Assembly (NCBI GenBank): GCA_009861545.1
Contig: VXME01000040.1
Span: 69,108-133,107, forward strand
Length of the DNA: 64,000 bases
Source: Acidobacteriota bacterium
Lineage (GTDB): Bacteria; Acidobacteriota; Vicinamibacteria; Vicinamibacterales; UBA8438
Reading direction: 5' to 3'
This document shows positions 47,369 to 55,780 of this stretch, piece after piece (position 1 is the stretch's first letter; every line of letters starts with the position of its first letter). The notes below the pieces were generated by a model. It had not been told where the DNA came from. It saw only the letters and a program-made list of their open reading frames with translations, and ran no database searches. The position numbers and the translations under genes were made by a program.

Positions 47369-47914
47369 CTACAAGTGCCGCTTGGCCAGGACGATGGCCC
47401 CGATCATCGCCACCAGCAGCAGCATCGAGGCCACCTCGAACGGAATAAGGTAGCTGGTGTACAGCACCCAGCCGAGCTGTTCGGTGTTGCAGCTTACGAG
47501 CCCCGTCCCGCAGTCGGCGAAAGGCGTATCGGCGCCGAACCCGCCGCCCTCGGCCGCGGTCGAGTCGCCGCCGGCGGAGTAGGCCACGATGGCGATGACC
47601 TCGGCGAGCACGGCACCGGCGAGGAGCGTGCCGGACCACGCCACGCGCCGCGGATCGGAGTAACGCTCCGGGGCCTTCTTCAGGCTGACGAGCATGACGA
47701 CGAACAGGTACAGGACGACGATGCCGCCCGCGTACACCAGGACCTGGATGACGGCGACGAACTCCGCGTTGAGCATGACGTAGAGCAACGCCACCAGCAG
47801 GAAGTTCACCACCAGGAAGAGCACGCTGTGCACCGCGCTGCGGGCGGAGATCACCATGATCCCCAGACCCAGGATGAGCACCGCGAGCGTCCAGAACACT
47901 ATCGCTTCGACCAT
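47369..47914 (-). CDS. nuoJ: NADH-quinone oxidoreductase subunit J
   Basis: Membrane subunit of 181 aa with five helices; the hinge segment [21 protein letters not shown] is conserved. The periplasmic loop before the last helix is enlarged and has two cysteines ([12 protein letters not shown]) that could form a disulfide. In most operons nuoI precedes nuoJ; here nuoH does. Confidence 0.95.
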   Translation of the reverse strand: MVEAIVFWTLAVLILGLGIMVISARSAVHSVLFLVVNFLLVALLYVMLNAEFVAVIQVLVYAGGIVVLYLFVVMLVSLKKAPERYSDPRRVAWSGTLLAGAVLAEVIAIVAYSAGGDSTAAEGGGFGADTPFADCGTGLVSCNTEQLGWVLYTSYLIPFEVASMLLLVAMIGAIVLAKRHL

Positions 47915-47931
47915 CGGTTACGCCTGCACGG

Positions 47932-48933
47932 CTAGAGAGCCACCTTCAGGATGCCGGTCACCACAAGGTTGCCGATCGCGAGCGGGATGAGCACCTTCCA
48001 GCCGAGCGCCATCAACTGGTCGTACCGATAGCGGGGCAGCGTGGCGCGAATCCAGATGAAGACGTACAGGAACAGGAAGATCTTGCCGATGAACCAGATC
48101 CAGGACGGGACGAGGCCGAGGAACGAGAGCGCCGCCACGTTCGGGAACGGCGCCAGCCAGCCCCCGAAGAACATGATGACGACGATCGCCGAGATGACGA
48201 TGATGTTCGCGTACTCGGCCAGGAAGAACAGCGAGAAGCGCATACCGCTGTACTCGGTGTGGAACCCGCCGGTGAGCTCCGTCTCCGCCTCCGGCAGGTC
48301 GAACGGCGCCCGGTTGGTCTCGGCCAGCCCCCCGATGAAGATCAGCACCAGCGCCACCGGCTGGACGAACGCGAACCAGAGGCCGCCCTCCCGTTGCGCC
48401 TCCACGATGCCGACCAGGCTGAGCGTGCCGGTGGTCAGGATCACGGAGACCAGCGTCATCGTGACGGCGATCTCGTAGCTGATGAGCTGCGCCGACGCGC
48501 GCAGGCTCGCCAGCAGCGGATACTTGCTGTTCGAAGCCCAACCGCCCAGGATGATCCCGTAGACGCCGATCGAGGTCACCGAGATGATGAACAGCAGGCC
48601 GACGTTGATGTCGGCAACGTAGCCGTAGAGCGGGTCCGGCCCGAACGGAATGACCGAGAAGACGACGAGCGCCGGCACCAGACTCATGATCGGCGCCAGC
48701 GTGAAGACGTACTTGTCCGCCTTCCGCGGCGTGATGTCTTCCTTCAGGATCAGCTTGATGGGGTCGGCGATCGCCTGCAGGATGCCGTACGGCCCGACCC
48801 GCATCGGGCCGAGGCGCGACTGCGCCCACGCGATGACCTTGCGCTCCATGAGCACCAGGAAGGTCACCGCCACGAGCACCGCGTTCAACAGCACTGCGAT
48901 CTTCAGCAGCGGGACGACGAAGGTCTCCAGCAT
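47932..48933 (-). CDS. nuoH: NADH-quinone oxidoreductase subunit H
   Basis: Quinone-chamber membrane subunit of 333 aa, eight helices. Signatures VLMERKVIAWAQSRLGPMRVGPYG and AETNRAPFDLPEAETELTGGFHTEYSGMRF line the quinone path. It abuts nuoD directly. The nuoG/nuoI genes usually around it are missing. Confidence 0.97.
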   Translation of the reverse strand: MLETFVVPLLKIAVLLNAVLVAVTFLVLMERKVIAWAQSRLGPMRVGPYGILQAIADPIKLILKEDITPRKADKYVFTLAPIMSLVPALVVFSVIPFGPDPLYGYVADINVGLLFIISVTSIGVYGIILGGWASNSKYPLLASLRASAQLISYEIAVTMTLVSVILTTGTLSLVGIVEAQREGGLWFAFVQPVALVLIFIGGLAETNRAPFDLPEAETELTGGFHTEYSGMRFSLFFLAEYANIIVISAIVVIMFFGGWLAPFPNVAALSFLGLVPSWIWFIGKIFLFLYVFIWIRATLPRYRYDQLMALGWKVLIPLAIGNLVVTGILKVAL

Positions 48934-50067
48934 CTAGCGATCCACCTCGCCCAGCACGATGTCTATCGTGCCGATCAGCGCGACCACGTCGGCCACCAGA
49001 TGTCCCGTCACGAGCCGCTTGAGCCCCTGCAGGTTGCAGAACGACGGCGGCCGCACCCGGAACCGGTACGGGTTGGTCGACTTCCCGTCGCTGACGATGA
49101 AGTAGCCGAGCTCGCCCTTCGGCGACTCGATGGCGTGGTAGGTCTCGCCCGCCGGCGGCTTGATGAGACGCGGCACCTTGCCCATGATCGGACCTTCCGG
49201 AATACCTTCGACGGCCTGCCGGATGAGCCGGATGGACTCGCGGAACTCGTCCATCCGGATGAGATACCGATCGTAGGTGTCGCCCCGCGTCCCCAACGGT
49301 ACGTTGAACTCCAGCTCGTCGTACGCGGCGTACGGCTCGTCCTTGCGCACGTCGCGCGGCACGCCGGACCCGCGCAACGGCGGCCCGCACAGACCCAGCC
49401 CGATCGCCTCTTCCCCGCTGATGACGCCCACGTCGCGGGTCCGCTTCAGCCAGATCCGGTTGTTGGTCAGCAGTGTCTCGTAGTCGTTCAGCTTGCCTTC
49501 CATCAGGTCGCAGAACGACAGCGCCTTCTTGTCCCAGCCGGGCGGGATGTCGAGCGGAAGCCCCCCGATGCGCATCGAGTTGTAGGTCAGGCGCGCACCG
49601 CAGAACTCCTCGAACAGGTCGAGCACGAACTCGCGCTCCCGGAACGCGTAGAGCAGCACGGTCATCGCGCCGATGTCCATCGCGTGCGTGCCCAGCCACA
49701 GGCAGTGGCTGGCGATCCGCTGCAGCTCGGCCAGCACCGTCCGGATGTAGCGGGCCCGGCGCGGAACCTCGATCTGCATCAGCTTCTCGACCGTCTGGCA
49801 GTAGCCGAGGTTGTTCGTCGCCGCGGCGACGTAGTCCATCCGGTCGGTCAGCAGGATGATCTGCGTCCAGTCACGGTTCTCGGACAGCTTCTCGATGCCG
49901 CGGTGGATGTAGCCGATCACGCAGTCGGCGTCGATCACCCGCTCGCCGTCCAGCTTGAGGACGACGCGCAGCACGCCGTGCGTGCTCGGGTGCTGCGGAC
50001 CCATGTTGATGACCAGTTCGTCCGTGTCGAACTGCGTCGTGCTGGCGCGGGGGGCTTCGAGAGTCAT
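48934..50067 (-). CDS. nuoD: NADH-quinone oxidoreductase subunit D (49-kDa)
   Basis: Hydrophilic subunit of 377 aa, part of the quinone site. It has [14 protein letters not shown] with the quinone-contacting His, then [19 protein letters not shown], and the C-terminal [18 protein letters not shown]. It normally binds NuoB and NuoC; nuoC is 18 nt upstream but nuoB is not in the cluster. Confidence 0.97.
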   Translation of the reverse strand: MTLEAPRASTTQFDTDELVINMGPQHPSTHGVLRVVLKLDGERVIDADCVIGYIHRGIEKLSENRDWTQIILLTDRMDYVAAATNNLGYCQTVEKLMQIEVPRRARYIRTVLAELQRIASHCLWLGTHAMDIGAMTVLLYAFREREFVLDLFEEFCGARLTYNSMRIGGLPLDIPPGWDKKALSFCDLMEGKLNDYETLLTNNRIWLKRTRDVGVISGEEAIGLGLCGPPLRGSGVPRDVRKDEPYAAYDELEFNVPLGTRGDTYDRYLIRMDEFRESIRLIRQAVEGIPEGPIMGKVPRLIKPPAGETYHAIESPKGELGYFIVSDGKSTNPYRFRVRPPSFCNLQGLKRLVTGHLVADVVALIGTIDIVLGEVDR

Positions 50068-50085
50068 CGGCTCGGGTCCTGCGGT

Positions 50086-50880
50086 CTACTCGATCTCGAT
50101 GTCGGCATCGGCGCCCGCGCCGGCCTCGTCCGGCAGGTTGCGCAAGCGCAGCCAGTCCTGCGGATTCTCCATCAGCAGCTCGCCGGGACCTTCGAGCGGG
50201 TAGTCCTTGCGCTGCGGATAGCCCTGCCATTGCTCCGGCATCAGGATCCGCCGCAGGTCGGGATGATTCACGATATCGATGCCGAACTGGTCGTAGACCT
50301 CGCGCTCCAGCCAGTCGGCGGCCGGCCAGAGCTGCGTCACCGACTCGACCGGATCCTCCTCGCCGACCCGCACCTTGACGCGCAGCCGGTGCCGGAGCCG
50401 GGTCGAGTACAGGCAGTAGACCACGTCGAAGCGCTTCTCGCGCGGCGGCCAGTCGGCGGCGGTCACGTCGGAGCAGTAGTCGAACAAGGTCGAAGCGTCG
50501 TCCTTGAGGAACCGCATCACGTCGAGAAGCCGATCCACGGCGACGATGACCGTCCAGTCGCCGACCCAATAGGAGACCTGCTGAACCGCGCCCGGCACGC
50601 CGGCCTGAACGGCGGCCACCATCTTCGGCAGCTCCATGCCGTCCGGCGGGGCCTGATCCTCGGGAGCCTTGGGGGGCTCGGGCGGCGCCTTCGGCTTCGG
50701 CTTGGGCCGCGGCTTGGGCGCGGGCTTCCGGGCCGCCGCCTCGGCGGCGGGCTTGCCGGCCGCGGCAGGCTTGCCGGCGGCGGGCGCGGACTTCTCCGCG
50801 ACCTTCGACCCCGCTCCCGCGGTCTGCGGCCGGGAATCGGCGCTGTCCTGCCCCGACTGCGACTTGGTTTCGTCCGCCAT
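50086..50880 (-). CDS. nuoC: NADH-quinone oxidoreductase subunit C (30-kDa) with long low-complexity N-terminus
   Basis: A 264-aa NuoC. The folded 30-kDa domain occupies about residues 83-264, with the signature WLEREVYDQFGIDIVNHPDLRRILMPEQW. The first 80 residues are a disordered Ala/Lys/Pro tract with repeated GKPAA and PKPRPKPKPK, not part of ordinary NuoC. The ATG is the only sensible start by spacing (20 nt after nuoA), but an internal start near GMELPKMVAA (about residue 81) is possible. Confidence 0.92.
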   Translation of the reverse strand: MADETKSQSGQDSADSRPQTAGAGSKVAEKSAPAAGKPAAAGKPAAEAAARKPAPKPRPKPKPKAPPEPPKAPEDQAPPDGMELPKMVAAVQAGVPGAVQQVSYWVGDWTVIVAVDRLLDVMRFLKDDASTLFDYCSDVTAADWPPREKRFDVVYCLYSTRLRHRLRVKVRVGEEDPVESVTQLWPAADWLEREVYDQFGIDIVNHPDLRRILMPEQWQGYPQRKDYPLEGPGELLMENPQDWLRLRNLPDEAGAGADADIEIE

Positions 50881-50900
50881 CTATCCGATCCGGCCTGTCG

Positions 50901-51257
50901 TCAGGCCCAGTCCAGGGCGCCCTTGCGCCACGCGTAGACGTAGCCGACCACCAGGATGAACAGGAACACCAGCATCTCGATCAGGCCGAACAGCGCCAGC
51001 TCGTCCATGACGACCGCCCACGGGAACATGAAGACCGTCTCCACGTCGAAGATGACGAAGAGCATCGCCACCAAGTAGTAGCGGACGCTGTACCGGTCGC
51101 GGGCGTCGGTCTCCGGCTCGATGCCGCACTCGTACGGCTCGAACTTCACCCGGTTGTAGCGTTTCGTGTGGACGGCCTGGGACACCATCAGCGTGAAGAT
51201 GGCGAAGCCGATGGCCACCAGGATGAACAGGAACACCGGGATGTAGGCGTCTAGCAT
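50901..51257 (-). CDS. nuoA: NADH-quinone oxidoreductase subunit A
   Basis: Three-helix membrane subunit of 118 aa with the conserved loop KFEPYECGIEPETDARDRYSVRYY (quinone-site cysteine) and FDVETVFMFPWAV. First gene of the operon, after an untranslated leader of about 125 nt. The ATG at 51257 fits the family N-terminus; the open frame extends upstream without homology. Confidence 0.96.
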   Translation of the reverse strand: MLDAYIPVFLFILVAIGFAIFTLMVSQAVHTKRYNRVKFEPYECGIEPETDARDRYSVRYYLVAMLFVIFDVETVFMFPWAVVMDELALFGLIEMLVFLFILVVGYVYAWRKGALDWA

Positions 51258-51387
51258 CGTCGCGAACCCTTCACGCGTTGCCGGCTCCGGCTCGTGGCTC
51301 CCCTCTGGCTCGTCGCAAGAACACGAGGCACCACGGCGGAACCATGCGGGCCGAAAGGGTGCGACGTGCGGTCGAAAATTCGCGCGG

Positions 51388-51416
51388 ATTATTGCACGGG
51401 CCCGGAAGGCTGTCAA
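51388..51416 (-). promoter_or_regulatory. Sigma-70 promoter of the nuo operon
   Basis: Minus strand: perfect TTGACA (51411-51416), 17-nt spacer, AATAAT (51388-51393). Predicted start near 51381. The intergenic stretch 51258-51537 holds this promoter, the divergent VWA promoter and an AAACCCC/GGGGTTT inverted repeat (51418-51424, 51472-51478), but no gene. Confidence 0.75.
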
Positions 51417-51482
51417 GAAACCCCGAACGGGCCGCGGAAGTCCCGATCGTCGTGCAACTCCCGCTTTTACAGGGGTTTTTGG

Positions 51483-51495
51483 AGGTCGACGACCT
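51483..51495. promoter_or_regulatory. Palindromic operator candidate at the VWA promoter
   Basis: AGGTCG-A-CGACCT is a perfect 6+1+6 palindrome whose last base is the first base of the -35 hexamer of the downstream promoter. Position suggests a regulator binding site; the regulator is unknown. Confidence 0.45.
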
Positions 51496-51524
51496 TGACG
51501 GGGCCGGGAAGCAGAACCTATACT
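51495..51524 (+). promoter_or_regulatory. Sigma-70 promoter for the VWA-protein genes
   Basis: TTGACG (51495-51500), 18-nt spacer, TATACT (51519-51524). Transcription would start near 51531, only a few nt before the ATG at 51538, so the mRNA would be nearly leaderless. Confidence 0.7.
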
Positions 51525-51537
51525 GCCGGTGTACGGC

Positions 51538-52479
51538 ATGGCTTTCTCGAGACACGCTCACGTCACGTTTTCGCTCGCACTCACGGCCTCGATCGCCGCT
51601 GTCGCGGCGGCCTCGGCCCAGTCGGTGGAACGCCTCATGATCGTCTCCGTGCTCGACGCCGACGGGGCGCCGGTCACGGGCCTCGCCGCGGCCGATTTCG
51701 AGATTCGCGAGGACGATGCGGCGCGGGAGGTGCTGCGCGTCGATTCTGCCGGTGCGGGCCGGCAGATCGCCGTTCTGGTCGACACCAGCGAGGCGGCGGT
51801 GCGAGTGGCGTCCGGATTCCGCCGCGGGTTGTCGGCCTTCGTCGACGCCATGCACGGGGACAATCAGATCTCGATCATCTCCTTCGGGGGGGCGCCCCGC
51901 ATTCTCGCCCCGTCGACGAGCGACGGCGAGCGGCTTCGCGAGGGAGTCGGCAGGATCTTCCCGCAGTCCGGCCAGGCGGCGTACATGCTCGACGCCGTGT
52001 ACGAGGTCGCCGAGGGATTCGACCGCCGCGGCGCCGACCGTCCGGTGATGGTCGTGCTGACCACGGAGGGCACCGACTACAGCAACCGCCGGGCCCGGCA
52101 GGTGCTCGAGCGCATAGACGAGAGTGGGGCCGCCTTCTACGCGCTGTCCGTGGAAGCCCGCCGCGCTGCGTTCGGAATCGGGCGGCCCACCGGCGCGTTC
52201 GGGGGAGGCTTCGACGCCCGCCAACAGGAATTCGAGCGGGATCTGGTCCTGTCGCGCGGGACCGCCGGCACCGGCGGGCGGCATCGGGATCTGCTCGCGA
52301 GCTCTGCCGTCGAGCGGGCGCTGCTCGACCTCGCCGCCGAGCTCCGCAACCAGTACCTGGTCGCCTATTCGCGGCCCGACTCCCTCATTCCGCCGGAGGA
52401 GGTCACGGTGACCGTGAACGGGTCCGGGCTCACGGCGCGCGGAATCGTACTCAGCACTCAGGAGAACCGTAACCGCTAG
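51538..52479 (+). CDS. Secreted VWA-domain protein with degenerate metal site
   Basis: A 313-aa exported protein. Residues 1-27 are a signal peptide ending AAASA. A short beta domain follows (VSVLDADGAPVTGLAAADFEI), then a von Willebrand A domain of the kind common in Acidobacteriota. The MIDAS motif DxSxS is broken: DTSEA at 82-86 lacks the second Ser, and the later loop is LTTEGTD instead of LSDGEDT. Metal-dependent ligand binding is therefore doubtful. ATG 51538 was chosen because the earlier GTG (51529) lies at or before the predicted transcript start. Ligand unknown. Confidence 0.82.
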   Translation: MAFSRHAHVTFSLALTASIAAVAAASAQSVERLMIVSVLDADGAPVTGLAAADFEIREDDAAREVLRVDSAGAGRQIAVLVDTSEAAVRVASGFRRGLSAFVDAMHGDNQISIISFGGAPRILAPSTSDGERLREGVGRIFPQSGQAAYMLDAVYEVAEGFDRRGADRPVMVVLTTEGTDYSNRRARQVLERIDESGAAFYALSVEARRAAFGIGRPTGAFGGGFDARQQEFERDLVLSRGTAGTGGRHRDLLASSAVERALLDLAAELRNQYLVAYSRPDSLIPPEEVTVTVNGSGLTARGIVLSTQENRNR

Positions 52480-52516
52480 ACCCCGGCATCCAGCCCGGGA
52501 CAGCACGGAAGCCGAC

Positions 52517-53458
52517 ATGACTCTCCGCGCCACGGCAGCCGCCGCGCTCATCGCCGCCGCATGCATCATCGGGCTGGGTGCGACCGGCGCCCAACCCCCG
52601 GACATCCCGGCCCAACCGCCGTCGTTCCGGGCCGGGGTCGACGTCGTCTCCCTCAACGTGACGGTCACCGATCGGGAAGGGCGCTTCGTCACCGACCTGG
52701 ACGAATCCAGCTTCCGGATCTACGAGGACGGCGTCCAGCAGGACATCAACTTCTTCACCAGAACGCAGTTGCCGATCGCGCTCGCGCTGCTCATCGACAC
52801 CAGCGCGAGCATGGACGAGAAGATGGCGACGGCGCAGGAGGCGGCCATCGGCTTCGCGCAACGGCTGCGCCCCGAGGACCTCGCCGAGATCGTCGACTTC
52901 GACGGCCGCGTCAACATCCTGCAACCGTTCACCAACGACGTCGAGCAGCTCGAGCGCGCCATCCAGCGGACCGCGGCCGGCGGGTCGACCTCCCTCTACA
53001 ACGCGATATACATCGCTCTGCGGGAGCTGGCCAAGGCGCCGCTCCGGGAGGCCGACCTGCGGCGCGAGGCGATCATCGTGCTGTCGGACGGCGAGGACAC
53101 CTCGAGCCTGGTGAGCTTCGACGAGGTCCTGGAGCTGTCGAAGCGCTCGAACACCGCCATCTTCTCCATCGGACTGCAGTCCGACGACAGCCGGTCCCGC
53201 ACCGGCTTCCGCGAAGCGGACTTCGTGCTGCGGCAACTGGCGCAGGAGACCGGCGGACGGGCGTTCTTCCCGGAGAGGATCGAAGAGCTGCCCGCGATCT
53301 ACCGGCAGATTTCCGACGAGCTCTCGAGCCAGTACTCCGTCGGCTACATCTCCGCGAACCCGCTGCGGAACGGCCTGTGGCGGCGGGTCGTCGTGCGGGT
53401 CGACCGCGACGCGGTGTCCGCACGGACCAAGCAGGGCTACTACGCCCCCCGGGGCTGA
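52517..53458 (+). CDS. Secreted VWA-domain protein with intact MIDAS
   Basis: A 313-aa paralogue of the preceding gene, with signal peptide (about 1-25), a beta domain (VSLNVTVTDREGRFVTDLDESSFRIYEDG) and a VWA domain with complete MIDAS DTSAS at 94-98 and LSDGEDTSS. The C-terminal YSVGYISANPLRNGLWRRVVVRV...GYYAPRG matches acidobacterial VWFA-related proteins. Probably a divalent-metal-dependent adhesion or interaction module in the periplasm or at the surface. It lies 37 nt after its sister. Confidence 0.85.
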   Translation: MTLRATAAAALIAAACIIGLGATGAQPPDIPAQPPSFRAGVDVVSLNVTVTDREGRFVTDLDESSFRIYEDGVQQDINFFTRTQLPIALALLIDTSASMDEKMATAQEAAIGFAQRLRPEDLAEIVDFDGRVNILQPFTNDVEQLERAIQRTAAGGSTSLYNAIYIALRELAKAPLREADLRREAIIVLSDGEDTSSLVSFDEVLELSKRSNTAIFSIGLQSDDSRSRTGFREADFVLRQLAQETGGRAFFPERIEELPAIYRQISDELSSQYSVGYISANPLRNGLWRRVVVRVDRDAVSARTKQGYYAPRG

Positions 53459-53485
53459 GGCACCGGACCGCCGGGAGGGCTACCC

Positions 53486-54325
53486 ATGAACGCCACGCCG
53501 CTCGCACTCTATCTGGTGGCGGGCGTGGCCTACGCCGTCCATTTCGGGACGCGCAGCCCCTCCTCCGGACGCGTTGCGACGGTGTCGCTGGTGTTCGGAG
53601 CCCTCGTGCACACCTTCATCATCGGCATGCAGACGATGCAGGTCGGCCACGTGCCGCTGGTCGGCACCACCGGCGCGATCTCGGCGTTCGTGTGGGTCCT
53701 CGCGCTCGCCTATCTCTATACCGAGATGACGACGGACGAACGGGCCATGGGAATCTTCATCGTCCCGCTGATGGTCGTCCTGCAGTTGATTCCGGCCATC
53801 AGCAACAACGTGGCGACCCGGCCGCCGGTGCTCGAGAGCCGCTGGTTCGAGATCCACGTGTTCTCGCTGCTCGTGGCGTACGCGACGTTCGCTCTCGCGT
53901 GCGTAATCAGCGTCACCTACGTGCTCCTCTTCAAGGAGCTCAAGGGCAAGCATCTCGGCGTCTTCTACGCCCGCCTGCCGTCGCTGCAGGTGCTCGACGG
54001 CATGAACGGACGCGCGGTCACGTTCGGCTGGGTGTTCCTGACCCTCGGACTGGCGGTCGGCGCCATCTGGCTGATCCAGGTGCAGCCTGGCGCCGCCGAC
54101 CCCCGCGTGCAGGCGATGTCCCTTCTCGATCCGAAGATCTTCACCGTGCTGCTCTGCTGGCTGGTGTACACGTTCTCGCTGTACGCGCGGCGGGCGTTCG
54201 GTTGGGGAGGACGTCGTGCGGCCTGGCTGTCGACGGTCGGGTTCGCGATCCTGATGCTGAACTTCGTGCCGATAGGGTACTTCGGCACCAGCAGCCACAA
54301 CTTCTACCAGGAGTCTGCGCCGTAG
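53486..54325 (+). CDS. HemX/CcsA-like membrane protein (cytochrome c assembly family)
   Basis: A 279-aa integral membrane protein with about eight helices of the CcsA/HemX family. The tryptophan-rich heme-binding WWD motif of cytochrome c synthases is not visible: GAIWLIQVQPGAADPR stands where a GxxWxxxxWGxxWxWD motif would be. With hemA next, this favours HemX, which in Bacillus influences glutamyl-tRNA reductase levels. Two conserved-type histidines remain (VHTFIIGMQ, EIHVFSLLVAYATFAL). Good GGGAGGG ribosome-binding site. Confidence 0.78.
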   Translation: MNATPLALYLVAGVAYAVHFGTRSPSSGRVATVSLVFGALVHTFIIGMQTMQVGHVPLVGTTGAISAFVWVLALAYLYTEMTTDERAMGIFIVPLMVVLQLIPAISNNVATRPPVLESRWFEIHVFSLLVAYATFALACVISVTYVLLFKELKGKHLGVFYARLPSLQVLDGMNGRAVTFGWVFLTLGLAVGAIWLIQVQPGAADPRVQAMSLLDPKIFTVLLCWLVYTFSLYARRAFGWGGRRAAWLSTVGFAILMLNFVPIGYFGTSSHNFYQESAP

Positions 54326-54427
54326 AACGGCGTAGACTTCTGGTCGGGCCCGGTTGGGCGGCAATCGGAGCCGCAGGCGACGATTGTCGGGCGGGGAGCG
54401 ACTCCCGGCCCGCGCCGGACACGCGGT

Positions 54428-55780
54428 ATGCATCTGTTTCTGCTCGGGGCGAGCCACCACAGCGCACCGGTCGATCTGCGGGAGCGGATCGACTTTGCCC
54501 GCCGCGGCATCCCGGAAGCGCTGGCGGCAATCGTGGAAACCACCGGTCTCGCCGAAGTGGTGGTCCTCTCGACCTGCAACCGCGCAGAAATATACGCGCA
54601 TTCCGAGACTTCCGGGCGGCTGGCCGAGACGTTGGCGGGGTTCATGAGTGCGTTCCACGACGTGCCGGAACCGGAGCTGGCCCCGCACCTCTACAACCGC
54701 CAGGGCGGCGACGCGGCCCGCCACCTGTTCCGCGTGGTCGCCGGGTTGGATTCTCTGGTGGTGGGCGAGCCGCAGATCCTGGGCCAGGTCAAGGATGCCT
54801 TCTCCATCGCCGCGGAACGGGGATTCACCGGGGCGGCGCTGAACCGCCTGTTTCACACTTCCTTTACGGTCGGCAAGCGGGTGCGCAGCGAGACCGGGCT
54901 CGGCGAGGGCGCCGTCTCGGTCAGCTACGCGGCAATCTCCTTGGCGCGCAAGATATTCGGCGACCTCGCCGGCCGGCGGGCGCTGGTGGTCGGGGCGGGC
55001 GAGATGGCGGAGCTCACCGCCACGCATCTGCGTGCCCAGAACGTCGGGCGGATCGGCGTCGCCAACCGGAGTGCCGCGCGCGCCGCCGTTCTCGCCGCGA
55101 CGGTCGACGGCGTGGCGGTGCCATGGGAAGGAATCACGGCCGAGCTGACGACCACCGACATCGTGCTCACCGCCACCGGGGCCCCCCGCTGGCTGCTCAC
55201 CCGCGCGCAGGTCGCCGAGGCGATGCGGCCCCGGCGCGACCGGCCGCTGTTCATGATCGACATCGGCCTGCCGCGCGACGTCGAGCCGTCGGCCAGCGAC
55301 GTGGAGCAGGTCTTCCTCTACAACATCGACGATCTGCAGTCGATAGTCCGGGACAACCTGGCGCGGCGGCAGACCCAGGTCGACCGGGCGGAGCTGATGG
55401 TGCGCGAGGAGGTCGACGGCTTCATGCGCTGGCTCCGCTCGCGCGGCGCCGTTCCCACGGTGGTTGCGCTAAGGAAACACTTCGAGCGGACGCGGCAACA
55501 GGAGCTGGAGCGGCTCGCGCCCAAGCTGGCCTCGCTGCCGCCGGCAGCGCGGACGCGCGTGGAGGAGGTCACGCGGCTGCTGGTGGAGAAGCTGCTGTCG
55601 TCGCCGACCCAGCAGCTCAAGGCCGCGCCGGACGAAGAGGCCGTGGCCGCCGACGCCGACACGCTCAGCCGGCTGTTCGGACTCGACGAGAGAGCGGCCG
55701 AGGAACGGCGTCGCACGCTGCGCGATCGCGAGCCGGCGGGCGCCACCACCGGACGCCCTCCGGCCCCGAGGAACCGGTGA
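54428..55780 (+). CDS. hemA: Glutamyl-tRNA reductase
   Basis: A 450-aa enzyme reducing glutamyl-tRNA to glutamate-1-semialdehyde, first committed step of C5-pathway heme synthesis. The catalytic cysteine is Cys50 in LSTCNRAEIY. GLDSLVVGEPQILGQVKDAF and the NADPH domain ALVVGAGEMAELTA are conserved, followed by the helical dimerisation domain. The C-terminal 35 residues are a charged tail. The stop overlaps the hemC start (GTGA). The partner hemL is not in the window. Confidence 0.97.
   Translation: MHLFLLGASHHSAPVDLRERIDFARRGIPEALAAIVETTGLAEVVVLSTCNRAEIYAHSETSGRLAETLAGFMSAFHDVPEPELAPHLYNRQGGDAARHLFRVVAGLDSLVVGEPQILGQVKDAFSIAAERGFTGAALNRLFHTSFTVGKRVRSETGLGEGAVSVSYAAISLARKIFGDLAGRRALVVGAGEMAELTATHLRAQNVGRIGVANRSAARAAVLAATVDGVAVPWEGITAELTTTDIVLTATGAPRWLLTRAQVAEAMRPRRDRPLFMIDIGLPRDVEPSASDVEQVFLYNIDDLQSIVRDNLARRQTQVDRAELMVREEVDGFMRWLRSRGAVPTVVALRKHFERTRQQELERLAPKLASLPPAARTRVEEVTRLLVEKLLSSPTQQLKAAPDEEAVAADADTLSRLFGLDERAAEERRRTLRDREPAGATTGRPPAPRNR

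Noticed and set aside
52561-55776. Upstream extension of hemC to more than 1,000 extra codons
   Set aside because: It crosses the VWA2, HemX-like and hemA genes in another frame; hemC starts at GTG 55777 overlapping the hemA stop.
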